From an uncultured Paraglaciecola sp. (GTDB lineage Bacteria; Pseudomonadota; Gammaproteobacteria; Enterobacterales; Alteromonadaceae): DNA of 64,000 bases. Made by a program: the position numbers and the translations under genes. Shown here in pieces: positions 8,707-18,741 of the stretch; positions within the stretch are counted from its first letter, which is position 1; every line of letters starts with the position of its first letter. Below the pieces are notes generated by a model. The model saw only the letters and a program-made list of their open reading frames with translations, was not told the origin of the DNA and did no database searches. The DNA lies in contig NZ_CAKZKO010000164.1 in NCBI RefSeq assembly GCF_937123705.1, positions 47,836 through 111,835 on the forward strand, in the 5' to 3' direction.

Positions 8707-10253
8707 TGACAAACCTGTTAACCGAGCAAGCGTCGCAGAGTTTATCACATAAAATTGTGAGTTCAGAACAAGTCAAAGCCCTTGAGCCAATAGCTGCACA
8801 AAATGCCGGCTGCAGCATGTTTGCGTTAATGCAAAGAGCGGGCGAAGCGGCGCTTAATGCTCTACGACAGCAATGGCCACAGGCCAACAATATTGTAGTG
8901 CTGGCCGGCAACGGCAATAATGCTGGCGATGGCTACATTTTAGCCACATTAGCCAAACAACAGGGTATGAATGTGGTGGTTATCTGTCAGCAAATACAAA
9001 AAGAATTAACCGGAGATGCAAAACAAGCCCAAAAGGCATGGCAAAACATAAATGGTGCCACTCAGGCATTCGCTACCTTCGAGCCGAGTCAATATGATCT
9101 CATCGTTGATGCCTTATTAGGCACAGGGGTAACCGGTGCAGTTAAACCGGCTTTTCAATCTGTTATCAATCACGTTAACCAAGCTAAGACCCCTGTTCTC
9201 AGCATTGATTTGCCCTCTGGCATGCAAGCCAATACTGGGCAAGCCTTACCTATTTGTATTAAGGCAGATTTAACTGTCACTTTTGTGGCCACTAAGCCAG
9301 GTTTAGTCAGCGGTATAGGCAAAGCATATTGCGGCAAACTGGTTTTCGCTGATTTAGCTGTAGGCTCTGAGTTTTTCGCCTTAGCAACAGGCACTGCACA
9401 ATTAGTAAGCTGGTCAATGTTGCAAGCACTCCCAGTAAGACAAGCACACCAAAATAAAGGCTCTTTTGGTAAACTATTGTGTGTGGGTGGTAACCAAGGC
9501 ATGGCAGGAGCAATACGCCTTAGCGCCGAATCCGCACTACGCTGCGGTGTGGGTTTGGTGAAAGTGCATTGTCATGAATCCAGTAAACTCAGTATCTCAG
9601 CCAGTTGTCCTGAAATAATGTTGACTAATAACAGTCTTGCAGCAGCGCTAAAATGGTGTAGTTGCATAATAATTGGCCCGGGATTAGGACAAGATGAATG
9701 GGCCCAGCAGCAGTTTTTCCAAGTATTAACGCACCTCAAACAACATCCTAAGCCAGTAATCATCGATGCGGACGCTATCAATTTGCTGGCAAGTAACAAA
9801 GAGGATCGAGACATTCTCAATACCTTGGCGCAATTACCAGCTTTAGTGTTAACCCCTCATCCTGGAGAAGCCAGCCGCTTATTAGGGTGCACTATCTCTC
9901 AGATTGAAAACAACAGATACCTTGCATCTGAAAATATCGCCCAAGAATTTCAGGCGGGCTGCGTACTAAAAGGAGCAGGTACTATCATTCACTCCCATAA
10001 TGTTCAACAAAAGCCTCCATGCTGGATATGCGTTGGTGGCAACCCTGGCATGGCAACGGCTGGTATGGGTGATTTATTAACTGGCATTATAGGCGCTTTT
10101 CTGGCCCAAGGATTAACGGCGCAGCAAGGAGCAGTATATGGTGTATGTGCCCATAGTGAAGCTGGCGACAGAGTTGCCAACCAATACGGTCAACGTGGTA
10201 TGATAGCGTCAGATTTATTGCAACCTTTACGAGCCATTGTTAACGGACTATGA
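8697..10253 (+). CDS. nnr: Bifunctional NAD(P)HX epimerase/dehydratase
   Basis: The roughly 518-residue protein repairs damaged NAD(P)H hydrates. The N-terminal YjeF_N epimerase domain (about 1-215) shows [12 protein letters not shown] and DALLGTG. The C-terminal ribokinase-like ADP-dependent dehydratase (about 225-515) shows [20 protein letters not shown] and [19 protein letters not shown] at 8697 sits eight bases from GGGAG (8684-8688); ATG at 8700 is the alternative. It begins the conserved block and overlaps tsaE by four bases (ATGA). The queG coding sequence runs the other way across its start. Confidence 0.95.
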   Translation: MMTLTNLLTEQASQSLSHKIVSSEQVKALEPIAAQNAGCSMFALMQRAGEAALNALRQQWPQANNIVVLAGNGNNAGDGYILATLAKQQGMNVVVICQQIQKELTGDAKQAQKAWQNINGATQAFATFEPSQYDLIVDALLGTGVTGAVKPAFQSVINHVNQAKTPVLSIDLPSGMQANTGQALPICIKADLTVTFVATKPGLVSGIGKAYCGKLVFADLAVGSEFFALATGTAQLVSWSMLQALPVRQAHQNKGSFGKLLCVGGNQGMAGAIRLSAESALRCGVGLVKVHCHESSKLSISASCPEIMLTNNSLAAALKWCSCIIIGPGLGQDEWAQQQFFQVLTHLKQHPKPVIIDADAINLLASNKEDRDILNTLAQLPALVLTPHPGEASRLLGCTISQIENNRYLASENIAQEFQAGCVLKGAGTIIHSHNVQQKPPCWICVGGNPGMATAGMGDLLTGIIGAFLAQGLTAQQGAVYGVCAHSEAGDRVANQYGQRGMIASDLLQPLRAIVNGL

Positions 10254-10741
10254 GCATTTCTTTATCGCCTTCCGAGGCTAATATAGCCACAACACATTTT
10301 GAGCTGACCGACGAAGCAGCCACAGTTGCCCTAGCTGGCAAACTAGCAAAGCATTGCCATCATGGCGTGGTCATTTATCTTGAAGGTGATTTAGGTGCCG
10401 GAAAAACCACCTTTAGCCGCGGCTTTATTCAAGCTTTAGGGCATATAGGGAAGGTTAAGAGCCCTACCTATACTTTGGTTGAACCCTATGAAATATCTGG
10501 TTGGCGGGTGTTTCACTTTGACTTATATCGACTATCCGATCCTGAAGAATTAGAATTTATGGGCATTCGTGACTATTTCGATCTAGATTGCATTTGTTTG
10601 ATCGAATGGCCAGACAAAGGCGCTGGCCTCTTGGCAGCAGCAGATTTACACATTAGTATTGAATTTAAACAATCAGGACGAGTGCTATCTATGCAGGCTA
10701 AGTCTGCACAAGGCGCCGACTTGCTTAGCCATTTACACTAG
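10250..10741 (+). CDS. tsaE: tRNA threonylcarbamoyladenosine biosynthesis ATPase TsaE
   Basis: The 163-residue ATPase works with TsaB and TsaD in making t6A at position 37 of ANN-decoding tRNAs. It shows the Walker A motif [13 protein letters not shown], the [10 protein letters not shown] segment, FHFDLYRL and the terminal LIEWPDKG, all diagnostic. The start overlaps the nnr stop (ATGA), indicating translational coupling. The stop falls ten bases before amiB. Confidence 0.95.
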   Translation: MSISLSPSEANIATTHFELTDEAATVALAGKLAKHCHHGVVIYLEGDLGAGKTTFSRGFIQALGHIGKVKSPTYTLVEPYEISGWRVFHFDLYRLSDPEELEFMGIRDYFDLDCICLIEWPDKGAGLLAAADLHISIEFKQSGRVLSMQAKSAQGADLLSHLH

Positions 10742-10751
10742 AAAAATAATA

Positions 10752-12086
10752 ATGCGAACCTTTAGCTCCATACAACTTATAGCGATATTAACCAGTTGCT
10801 TACTGGTGGCTTTCAGCCCTGCAGGTTTTGCCAAAAATACCATTGAAGGACTGCGCATTTGGCCCTCTCCTAATAGTACACGCTTAGTGTTTGATTTAGC
10901 CGAAGCACCAAAATATAGCTACTTCACCTTAAAAAGCCCACAAAGATTAGTAATAGACGTAGAAAACACCCCAAAAAATTTCGATTTCAGCCACATAGTT
11001 AATGAAAGTAAACTCGTTAAAAAAGTGCGATATAGCACAGCTAAAAATGCTCAATCCGTTCGTATAGTCATAGAATTGAACAAAAAACTCGAAAAGAATA
11101 TTTTTGCGCTACCACCCACCGCACCCTACGGTAATAGATTAGTAATTGATTTAAACGATCCTATTTCGACTGCGCCACAGATTGTATTGGATTCAAAATC
11201 TAGCATCGACAGAGACATAGTGATAGTGATAGATGCGGGGCACGGGGGTGAAGATCCAGGCTCAATAGGCCCAGGTGGCAGTTATGAAAAGAATGTCACT
11301 TTAGGCATAGCAAAACGCTTTAAGCATTTGATTAACAAAGAAAAAGGCATGAAAGCTGTGATGACACGCAGCGGTGATTATTATATTTCTCCTAATCAGC
11401 GCCCGCAACTCGCCCGAAAACACAAAGCAGATATGTTTATATCCATACACGCCGATGCTTTTACCACACCTCATCCTAGAGGTGCCTCGGTGTGGGTATT
11501 ATCGATGAAAAGAGCCAATACCGAACTAGGTCGCTGGATGGAAAGAACCGAACGCCACTCTGAATTGTTAGGCGGCGCCGCCGAAATCATTCAAGATACG
11601 GCCAATGAACGATATTTGGCCCAAGCCTTACTCGATATGTCGATGGATCATTCGTTAACCACCAGCTACGACGTCAGTCGCGATATGATCAAGCACCTCA
11701 GTAAGGTCACAAAACTGCACAAGAAGATCCCGCAAGCAGCCAGTCTTGCGGTTCTAACCTCACCTGATATCCCGTCAATATTGGTTGAGACTGGATTTAT
11801 TTCCAATCCTCAAGAGGAGAAAAATCTGAACTGGTCAAAGTACCGACAAAAGTTGGCACAATCTGTATTTAACGGACTAAAGCAGCACTTTAAAGACTCA
11901 CCTCCAGATGGTTCGTTATGGGCCAAATGGAAGCAAGAAAAACGCACTCATAGAGTCCGCAGTGGTGAATCCTTATCCTTACTGGCACAACGTTATAATG
12001 TGCAGCTTAGTCAGCTAAAAAAGGCCAATAATCTTAATAGCAATATGGTGCGAATTGGACAAGTTCTGACGATACCTAGCACCTAA
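10752..12086 (+). CDS. amiB: N-acetylmuramoyl-L-alanine amidase AmiB
   Basis: The 444-residue periplasmic zinc amidase splits septal peptidoglycan during cell separation. It has a signal peptide (MRTFSS to about residue 26), an AMIN domain (about 28-130) and an Amidase_3 domain with zinc ligands in DAGHGGEDPG, the SYEKN glutamate and SIHADAF; the catalytic Glu is in LVETGF. A single LysM repeat occupies about residues 398-442 (HRVRSGESLSLLAQRY). In-frame upstream codons back to 10659 overlap tsaE and lack a signal sequence, so the ATG at 10752 is chosen. Insertions after SVWVLSM match the regulatory helix region activated by EnvC/NlpD. Confidence 0.95.
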   Translation: MRTFSSIQLIAILTSCLLVAFSPAGFAKNTIEGLRIWPSPNSTRLVFDLAEAPKYSYFTLKSPQRLVIDVENTPKNFDFSHIVNESKLVKKVRYSTAKNAQSVRIVIELNKKLEKNIFALPPTAPYGNRLVIDLNDPISTAPQIVLDSKSSIDRDIVIVIDAGHGGEDPGSIGPGGSYEKNVTLGIAKRFKHLINKEKGMKAVMTRSGDYYISPNQRPQLARKHKADMFISIHADAFTTPHPRGASVWVLSMKRANTELGRWMERTERHSELLGGAAEIIQDTANERYLAQALLDMSMDHSLTTSYDVSRDMIKHLSKVTKLHKKIPQAASLAVLTSPDIPSILVETGFISNPQEEKNLNWSKYRQKLAQSVFNGLKQHFKDSPPDGSLWAKWKQEKRTHRVRSGESLSLLAQRYNVQLSQLKKANNLNSNMVRIGQVLTIPST

Positions 12087-12125
12087 TTTCATCTTACACT
12101 CAGCATAAATACTAGGGTCATTGTT

Positions 12126-13946
12126 TTGCCAATTCAAATTCTTCCCGCTAGATTAGCTAACCAAATTGCCGCTGGTGAAGTAGTCGAACGACCTGCTTCT
12201 GTGGTCAAAGAACTAGTGGAGAATAGTCTAGACTCTGGAGCCACATCTATTGATATTGAAATCGAGAAAGGCGGGCATAAAAAAATACTTATCCGCGACA
12301 ACGGCAGCGGCATTCCCCAAGACGAACTCCCATTAGCTTTAAGCCGTCACGCCACCAGTAAAATTGCCAAATTAGATGATTTAGAAGCCATTAACAGTTT
12401 AGGATTTCGGGGAGAAGCCCTGGCCAGTATCAGTTCGGTGGCACGTTTGACTTTAAGCTCTAAACCTAAAGAGCAAAGTCAAGCGTGGCAAGCTCACTGT
12501 GAAGGGCGAGATATGCAAGTGCAACTTAATCCAGTCGCCCACCCCGATGGCAGCAGCGTTGATGTGGTGGATTTATTCTTTAATACCCCTGCCAGACGTA
12601 AATTTTTAAAGACCGAAAAAACTGAGTTTAGCCATATAGATGAGGTAGTCAGGCGCATTGCCCTTAGCCGATTTGATGTCAGTTTTAGTCTTAAACATAA
12701 TGGTAAACTACTGCGCAGATATCCAGCCGTAAAACTGCAAAACACCGAGCTAAAACGCATCAGCGCCATTTGTGGTAACGCATTTTCAGAGCATTGCATC
12801 GAGCTCAATAGTCAGTATCAACAACTAGAGCTAAAAGGCTGGTTAGCTCAACCCGATCAAATGGCATCCCATGGTGGCTTTCAGTATTTTTATGTAAATG
12901 GCCGCATGATGCGCGATAAACTGATTAACCACGCGGTTCGTCAAGCCTTTGAGGGGCTAGTTGGCGATGAGGTCTCCCTATCTTATGTGCTTTATTTAAG
13001 CATAGAGCCCAGTCAAATTGATGTTAATGTTCACCCCGCCAAACATGAAGTGCGTTTCCACCAAGCCCGTTTAGTTCATGACTTTATTTACCGCGCTTTA
13101 ACTGATTCTTTAAATCAGTTTTTTAAACAAGGACAGCAATCCTCAACTCCTGAAGCAAAAGTGTTGCCACAAGCCATACCAAAACATGACTATATTCAAC
13201 CCTTACAGCGAGCTAGCGCTGCAACTATGGTTCATGAACAATTACCTCGACATTCCGGCTTTGGCACGCAACACCCTAGCGCCTCTAGAAACCTAACTAG
13301 CAAAGATAAGGCGCAACACTTAGTCAATTCTTCAGAGGTTATCAATCAAGCATCGGTAAACTATCAACAACTCATGACCCCTGCCCAGTTAGGCAAGCCT
13401 AAGGTTGCGGAACAAAGCCATGCAGCTATAGGGCAATGGCTGCAAATAAACGACAATCAACTATTGGTCAGCATTGCACAACAATTTTATTTGCTAGAAA
13501 CACAGGCTTTGTATCTGGCTGTTTTATCCCAACTCTATTCAGATACCAAGCCAGTAAGCCAGCCCTTACTGATGCCCATTTCCATATCTGCCACACCAGA
13601 GTTACTGGCGAAAGCCAAGTCTCTTTACCAGCCACTAATAGAAAACAGTGTGGAAATTGGTTGGACACCCAACAGAATTATTTTACGTAAAGTACCCGCT
13701 GGACTACGGCAGCTTAGGTGGGCAGAATGTTTAGAACATGTGTTGCAATGCAAAGCAACAGATAGCAAAGAAGTTTGCGAGCACCTACTTAGCTGCATTG
13801 CCTCGAACCAAGAAATTAGCGTTAATCAAATCCAAGAATTGTGGCAACAGTTTGTTCATATATCGAAAGACTTAGAACACGCAATGTCTCGAATAGGTAA
13901 AGTTGTGCCCTTACAAGAATTGTTAAGTACCCATGAAAACAGATAA
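12126..13946 (+). CDS. mutL: DNA mismatch repair protein MutL
   Basis: The 606-residue protein couples MutS mismatch recognition to downstream nicking and helicase steps. The N-terminal GHKL ATPase is complete: [17 protein letters not shown] and GFRGEAL. The linker (about 335-430) is low in conservation and the C-terminal dimerisation domain follows. The endonuclease motif DQHA(x)2E is absent, as expected where MutH nicks DNA. The start is TTG at 12126, since [19 protein letters not shown] is the universal N-terminus and no ATG is available. It overlaps miaA by 14 bases. Confidence 0.96.
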   Translation: MPIQILPARLANQIAAGEVVERPASVVKELVENSLDSGATSIDIEIEKGGHKKILIRDNGSGIPQDELPLALSRHATSKIAKLDDLEAINSLGFRGEALASISSVARLTLSSKPKEQSQAWQAHCEGRDMQVQLNPVAHPDGSSVDVVDLFFNTPARRKFLKTEKTEFSHIDEVVRRIALSRFDVSFSLKHNGKLLRRYPAVKLQNTELKRISAICGNAFSEHCIELNSQYQQLELKGWLAQPDQMASHGGFQYFYVNGRMMRDKLINHAVRQAFEGLVGDEVSLSYVLYLSIEPSQIDVNVHPAKHEVRFHQARLVHDFIYRALTDSLNQFFKQGQQSSTPEAKVLPQAIPKHDYIQPLQRASAATMVHEQLPRHSGFGTQHPSASRNLTSKDKAQHLVNSSEVINQASVNYQQLMTPAQLGKPKVAEQSHAAIGQWLQINDNQLLVSIAQQFYLLETQALYLAVLSQLYSDTKPVSQPLLMPISISATPELLAKAKSLYQPLIENSVEIGWTPNRIILRKVPAGLRQLRWAECLEHVLQCKATDSKEVCEHLLSCIASNQEISVNQIQELWQQFVHISKDLEHAMSRIGKVVPLQELLSTHENR

Positions 13947-14874
13947 AAACCAATCCGAGCAAGCTTTACCACCAGCGATATTTTTAATGGGGCCTACTGC
14001 ATCGGGGAAAACAGCTCTCGCTATTGAACTATGCGAAAACCTGCCCTGCGAAATAATCAGTGTCGATTCTGCATTGATCTATCGTGGAATGGATATAGGC
14101 ACAGCCAAGCCTAATGCCGAAGAATTAGCAAGAGCACCACATCAGTTAATCGATATTCTCGATCCCGCGCAAAGTTATTCGGTGGCAGAATTTCGCAAAG
14201 ATGCCCTTTTAGCCATGCAAGACATCACATCGAGGGGCAAGATCCCACTTTTGGTTGGCGGCACTATGATGTATTACAAAGCCTTAGTTGACGGCCTTTC
14301 TCCATTACCTGAATCTGATCAAAGCGTAAGACGAGGTATAGAAGCTAAAGCCGAAGAAAACGGCTGGCAAGCCCTACATGACGAACTTGCCCATGTCGAC
14401 CCAAGTTCTGCAAAACGTATTCATCCAAATGATCCACAGCGCCTAATCAGGGCATTGGAAGTATATCAGCTTACGCAACGCTCAATGACAGACTTGATGG
14501 CCACCAAGTCTGCCCCCATTCCATATAACATCAAGCAGTTTTGTATCGCTCCAGATGATCGTAAAGTATTACATCAACGTATTGCTCAGCGTTTTCAAAT
14601 AATGGTCGATACAGGATTTCAAGAAGAAGTAGAGATGCTTAAAGATAGAGGCGATTTGCATTTAAACTTACCCTCAATTAGATGCGTTGGCTATCGTCAA
14701 ATGTGGCAGTATCTCGATGGCGATTTTGATTTTAACGAAATGCGTGAAAAATCTATTGCCGCAACACGACAATTAGCCAAAAGACAACTCACTTGGCTAA
14801 GAGGGTGGAAAGATCTTCATATGCTTGAAACCTTTGCTTCTGATAATATGTCAAAAGTTCTAAAGCAAAGATAA
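13933..14874 (+). CDS. miaA: tRNA dimethylallyltransferase MiaA
   Basis: The 313-residue enzyme adds a dimethylallyl group to A37 of tRNAs reading UNN codons. The P-loop [11 protein letters not shown], the [18 protein letters not shown] substrate loop, [10 protein letters not shown] and the C-terminal [14 protein letters not shown] match the family. It overlaps the end of mutL. A short AT-rich gap with a possible promoter precedes hfq. Confidence 0.96.
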   Translation: MKTDKNQSEQALPPAIFLMGPTASGKTALAIELCENLPCEIISVDSALIYRGMDIGTAKPNAEELARAPHQLIDILDPAQSYSVAEFRKDALLAMQDITSRGKIPLLVGGTMMYYKALVDGLSPLPESDQSVRRGIEAKAEENGWQALHDELAHVDPSSAKRIHPNDPQRLIRALEVYQLTQRSMTDLMATKSAPIPYNIKQFCIAPDDRKVLHQRIAQRFQIMVDTGFQEEVEMLKDRGDLHLNLPSIRCVGYRQMWQYLDGDFDFNEMREKSIAATRQLAKRQLTWLRGWKDLHMLETFASDNMSKVLKQR

Positions 14875-14891
14875 ACAGCCCCCTGTGTGGC

Positions 14892-14920
14892 CTATACAGC
14901 TATATGTTTTTCTGTATAAT
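14892..14920 (+). promoter_or_regulatory. Putative hfq promoter
   Basis: TATAAT at 14915-14920 lies 45 bases before the hfq start, within the only gap of this otherwise tight block. The -35 region around 14892-14898 is poor (CTATAC). Inverted arms TATACAG and CTGTATA overlap it. A separate hfq promoter in this gap is common in relatives, but here it rests on the -10 box alone. Confidence 0.35.
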
Positions 14921-14934
14921 CATTTTCAGGGTAA

Positions 14935-15210
<276 letters not shown>

Positions 15211-15231
15211 ATATGGTTTTAGGAGAGCGGC

Positions 15232-16521
15232 TTGTTTGACCGTTATGAAGCAGGTGAACAAGCTGTTTTAGTACATGTTGATTTTGCTGATGAAAATAGC
15301 AAAGAAGATTTATTAGAGTTGCAACTACTGGTATCTTCAGCAGGTGTGAATGCCATAGATGTAGTCACAGGTTCGCGGCAGGCACCCCAAGCACGTTACT
15401 TCGTAGGTAGCGGTAAAGCTGAAGAAATTGCTAATGCCGTCAGAGCCCAGCAAGCTGACGTGGTGATTTTTAATCATAGCTTGTCTCCCTCGCAAGAACG
15501 TAACCTAGAGCAATTATGTCAGTGTAGAGTGCTCGACCGCACGGCGCTGATCCTCGATATTTTTGCGCAACGTGCCCGTACCCACGAAGGTAAGTTACAA
15601 GTAGAGTTGGCGCAACTTCGCCACATCAGCACGCGATTAATTCGAGGCTGGACTCACTTAGATAAACAAAAAGGTGGTATAGGCTTACGTGGCCCTGGTG
15701 AGAGTCAACTTGAAACAGACAGACGATTATTGCGAGCGCGGATCAAAGCGATTCAAAAACGCCTCGATAAAGTACAAAAACAACGTGAACAAGGCAGACG
15801 CGCTAGGATAAGGGCGGAGATCCCAACGGTTTCTTTAGTGGGTTATACTAACGCAGGCAAATCAACTTTATTTAATACCATGACAGAGTCGGCTGTTTAT
15901 GCCGCAGATCAACTGTTTGCCACACTTGACCCAACGCTTAGAAAGATCCAGTTACAAGATGTAGGCGCAGCAATTCTTGCAGACACGGTTGGTTTTATCC
16001 GTCATCTCCCCCATGATCTAATTGCAGCCTTCAAAGCAACCCTGCAAGAAACTCAGCAAGCAAACTTGCTATTGCATGTAGTTGATTATTCAGATGATCA
16101 GTTTCAAGAGAATACCGAGCAGGTCAATGAAGTGTTAGAAGAGATAAAGGCTGATGACATTCAGCAACTCGTGGTATGCAATAAAATCGATCGCATGGAT
16201 GGCATAAATGCCAAAATAGACCGCGATGAGTCGGGTATGCCTATTCGTGTTTGGGTGTCTGCCCAGCAAGGAGTGGGAATTGACTTGCTGTATAGCGCCA
16301 TAACTGAGTGTTTATCACAAAATATGGTACAACACAGCTTATTGATCCCACCGCAACACAGCAATTTGCGAGGGGTATTTTTTGATATGAACTGCATTAC
16401 CTCACAAGATTATGCTGAAAATGGTGATTGGCAAGTTGATGTACGTATGGAACAAAGAGATTGGAACAGATTGCTTAAGCGTATCGACGTAGATTTAGAG
16501 TCATATATAATAAAGCATTAA
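15232..16521 (+). CDS. hflX: Ribosome-associated GTPase HflX
   Basis: The 429-residue GTPase rescues stalled ribosomes by splitting subunits. The N-terminal HflX domain contains YFVGSGKAEEI and FNHSLSPSQERNLE; the G domain contains GYTNAGKST (G1), DTVGF (G3) and CNKID (G4). The glycine-rich linker GGIGLRGPGESQLETDRR is diagnostic. The start is TTG at 15232, with AGGAGA six bases upstream. It sits between hfq and hflKC, as in E. coli. Confidence 0.96.
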   Translation: MFDRYEAGEQAVLVHVDFADENSKEDLLELQLLVSSAGVNAIDVVTGSRQAPQARYFVGSGKAEEIANAVRAQQADVVIFNHSLSPSQERNLEQLCQCRVLDRTALILDIFAQRARTHEGKLQVELAQLRHISTRLIRGWTHLDKQKGGIGLRGPGESQLETDRRLLRARIKAIQKRLDKVQKQREQGRRARIRAEIPTVSLVGYTNAGKSTLFNTMTESAVYAADQLFATLDPTLRKIQLQDVGAAILADTVGFIRHLPHDLIAAFKATLQETQQANLLLHVVDYSDDQFQENTEQVNEVLEEIKADDIQQLVVCNKIDRMDGINAKIDRDESGMPIRVWVSAQQGVGIDLLYSAITECLSQNMVQHSLLIPPQHSNLRGVFFDMNCITSQDYAENGDWQVDVRMEQRDWNRLLKRIDVDLESYIIKH

Positions 16522-16609
16522 CAATTCAAATCAGAATAAACAATTTTTACAAACTCGTAATGGCCCTACAGCAGAGCCATTTATTGAATTAACTAGTTGG
16601 AGAGTGATA

Positions 16610-17764
16610 ATGGCTTGGAATGAGCCCGGTGGAAACAATAATGATCCTTGGAAGAATAAGGGCGGCCGCGATCAAGGGCCCCCTGATTTAGACGAGGTAT
16701 TTAAAAACTTAATGAATAAATTCGGTAAGTTTGGTGGTGGAAATGGCGGAGCATCTGGGGGCAAGAGCCTAGGTGGAATTGGTTTCGCTGTCATTGTAGG
16801 CATTATAGTCATCGGCTGGGTGTTTAGCGGCTTTTATACCATTCGTGAAGCTGAACGCGGTGTAGTTTTACGTTTTGGCGAATTTAGCCATTTAGTTGAA
16901 CCCGGCCTACGTTGGAAACCCACTTTTGTTGACACAGTGAAACCAGTCGATGTTCAAACCATTCGCTCCATGCCTTCTTCCGGTTCAATGTTAACGGAAG
17001 ACGAGAATGTAGTCAGAGTTGAAATGGAAGTGCAATACCGCATTCTAGAACCCTATAAGTATAGTTTTGCCGTGACCAGCCCTGAAGAAAGTTTAAGTCA
17101 GGCTTTTGATAGTGCCATCCGTTATGTTGTGGGTCATTCAAAAATGGATGACGTTCTAACCAGTGGCCGTGAATCAGCGAGACAAAGTGTTCGTGACGAG
17201 TTAACCAGCATAATTGAGTCATACGACATGGGTATCGCGGTGATTGATATGAACTTCAAAGATGCGCGCCCGCCAGAGGAAGTAAAAGAAGCCTTCGATG
17301 ATGCCATAGCAGCACAAGAAGACGAGCAGCGATTTATCAATGAAGCAGAAGCTTATTCTCGTGAAATTGAACCTCGTGCCCGTGGTCAAGTAAACCGTAT
17401 GGCCCAAGAAGCACAAGCTTATAAAGAGCGTGTCACTTTAGAAGCCCAAGGTGCTATCGCGCGCTTTGAAGAGTTATTGCCTCAGTACATCGCTGCGCCT
17501 GAAGTTACTCGCAGTCGTATCTATTTAGAGTCTATGGAGCAAGTGTACGGTAATACCAGCAAAATTTTGGTGGACACCGAAGGTACAGGCAACATGATGT
17601 ATTTACCATTAGATAAGATTTTAGATAGACAATCTGGCCCCTCTATCCCTGCTAATATCCGCAGTACATTAGAAGGATTGCGCAATCAGGAATCAGACCC
17701 GCAACCGGTAAACAACAATTCCAGAACTGGTCGTTCAAGCGGCATACGTAGTGGGAGAAACTAA
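16610..17764 (+). CDS. hflK: FtsH protease modulator HflK
   Basis: The 384-residue SPFH/band-7 membrane protein forms the cage around FtsH together with HflC. It opens with a Gly/Asn-rich cytoplasmic tail (MAWNEPGGNNNDPWK), then a transmembrane helix (about residues 60-82) and the SPFH domain (YTIREAERGVVLRFGEF). A charged helix and a Pro/Asn-rich tail finish it. The ATG at 16610 has GGAG seven bases upstream; the GTG at 16604 is too near that site. hflC follows three bases after the stop. Confidence 0.96.
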   Translation: MAWNEPGGNNNDPWKNKGGRDQGPPDLDEVFKNLMNKFGKFGGGNGGASGGKSLGGIGFAVIVGIIVIGWVFSGFYTIREAERGVVLRFGEFSHLVEPGLRWKPTFVDTVKPVDVQTIRSMPSSGSMLTEDENVVRVEMEVQYRILEPYKYSFAVTSPEESLSQAFDSAIRYVVGHSKMDDVLTSGRESARQSVRDELTSIIESYDMGIAVIDMNFKDARPPEEVKEAFDDAIAAQEDEQRFINEAEAYSREIEPRARGQVNRMAQEAQAYKERVTLEAQGAIARFEELLPQYIAAPEVTRSRIYLESMEQVYGNTSKILVDTEGTGNMMYLPLDKILDRQSGPSIPANIRSTLEGLRNQESDPQPVNNNSRTGRSSGIRSGRN

Positions 17765-17767
17765 GCT

Positions 17768-18649
17768 ATGAAAAATTTTATTGCCTTAATAATCGTAGCC
17801 TTAAGTCTACTTACATTTAGTTCTTTGTTTGTCGTAAAAGAAGGTAACAAGGCTATTGTTATCCAATTTGGTAAAGTACAACGAGACAGCGAAACCGATT
17901 TAACCCGTGTGTTCGAACCTGGCTTACACCTAAAACTGCCTTTCTTTGATCGCGTAGTGAGTTTAGATGCACGTATTCAAACATTAGATGAAGCACCTGA
18001 CAGATTTGTCACCTCAGAGAAAAAAGATCTCATTGTCGACTTATACGTTAAGTGGAGAATTGAAGACTTTGCTAAATACTACCTCGCCACTGGCGGTATT
18101 AAGTCAAGCGCTGAGGTATTGCTACAACAAAAAGTTAATAACGGACTTCGTTCTGAGTTTGGTACCCGCACCATTCAACAAATTGTGTCTGGTGAGCGCT
18201 CCGAGTTAATGGATGAGGCTATGGCACAAGCTTCTACAAGCTCCGATGAATTAGGAATCGAGATTATAGACGTACGGGTTAAGCAAATTAACTTACCCCT
18301 TGAAGTACGTAACTTTATCTTTCAGCGCATGCGAACTGAACGTGAAGCAGTAGCCCGCGAACATCGCTCAGAAGGTAAAGAGAAGGCTGAGTTTATCAAG
18401 GCCGATATTGATGCCAAAATCACCGTTATGCTTGCAGATGCTGAACGTAACTTACGTAAACTCAAAGGTGAAGGTGAAGCACAAGCGGCACAGATATACG
18501 CCGAAACTTATACCAAAAATCCTGAGTTCTATAGTTTCTTGCGAAGTATGGATGCTTACAAGGCCAGCTTTAGTAATAAGCAAGACGTGTTAGTGGTTGA
18601 ACCAGATAGCGACTTTTTCAGATATATGAAAAATCCTAAAGGAAAATAA
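17768..18649 (+). CDS. hflC: FtsH protease modulator HflC
   Basis: The 293-residue partner of HflK has an N-terminal membrane anchor (about residues 4-23) and an SPFH domain (VVKEGNKAIVIQFGKV). The conserved coiled-coil region with AREHRSEGKEKAE and KGEGEAQAAQIYAE follows. The start is three bases after hflK, which indicates tight coupling. A rho-independent terminator follows at 18685. Confidence 0.96.
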   Translation: MKNFIALIIVALSLLTFSSLFVVKEGNKAIVIQFGKVQRDSETDLTRVFEPGLHLKLPFFDRVVSLDARIQTLDEAPDRFVTSEKKDLIVDLYVKWRIEDFAKYYLATGGIKSSAEVLLQQKVNNGLRSEFGTRTIQQIVSGERSELMDEAMAQASTSSDELGIEIIDVRVKQINLPLEVRNFIFQRMRTEREAVAREHRSEGKEKAEFIKADIDAKITVMLADAERNLRKLKGEGEAQAAQIYAETYTKNPEFYSFLRSMDAYKASFSNKQDVLVVEPDSDFFRYMKNPKGK

Positions 18650-18684
18650 CACAATTGAATCTCAAGTAGGTTTATGCAACACAT

Positions 18685-18710
18685 AAAAAAGCGCCGAGAG
18701 GCGCTTTTTT
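18685..18710. terminator. Bidirectional rho-independent terminator between hflC and acnA
   Basis: A-tract, GCGCC, loop GAGA, GGCGC, T-tract. It reads as a terminator on both strands and separates the convergent hflC and acnA genes. Confidence 0.9.
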
Positions 18711-18741
18711 AATTGAAGCACATAAATCGTATTTAACCCGA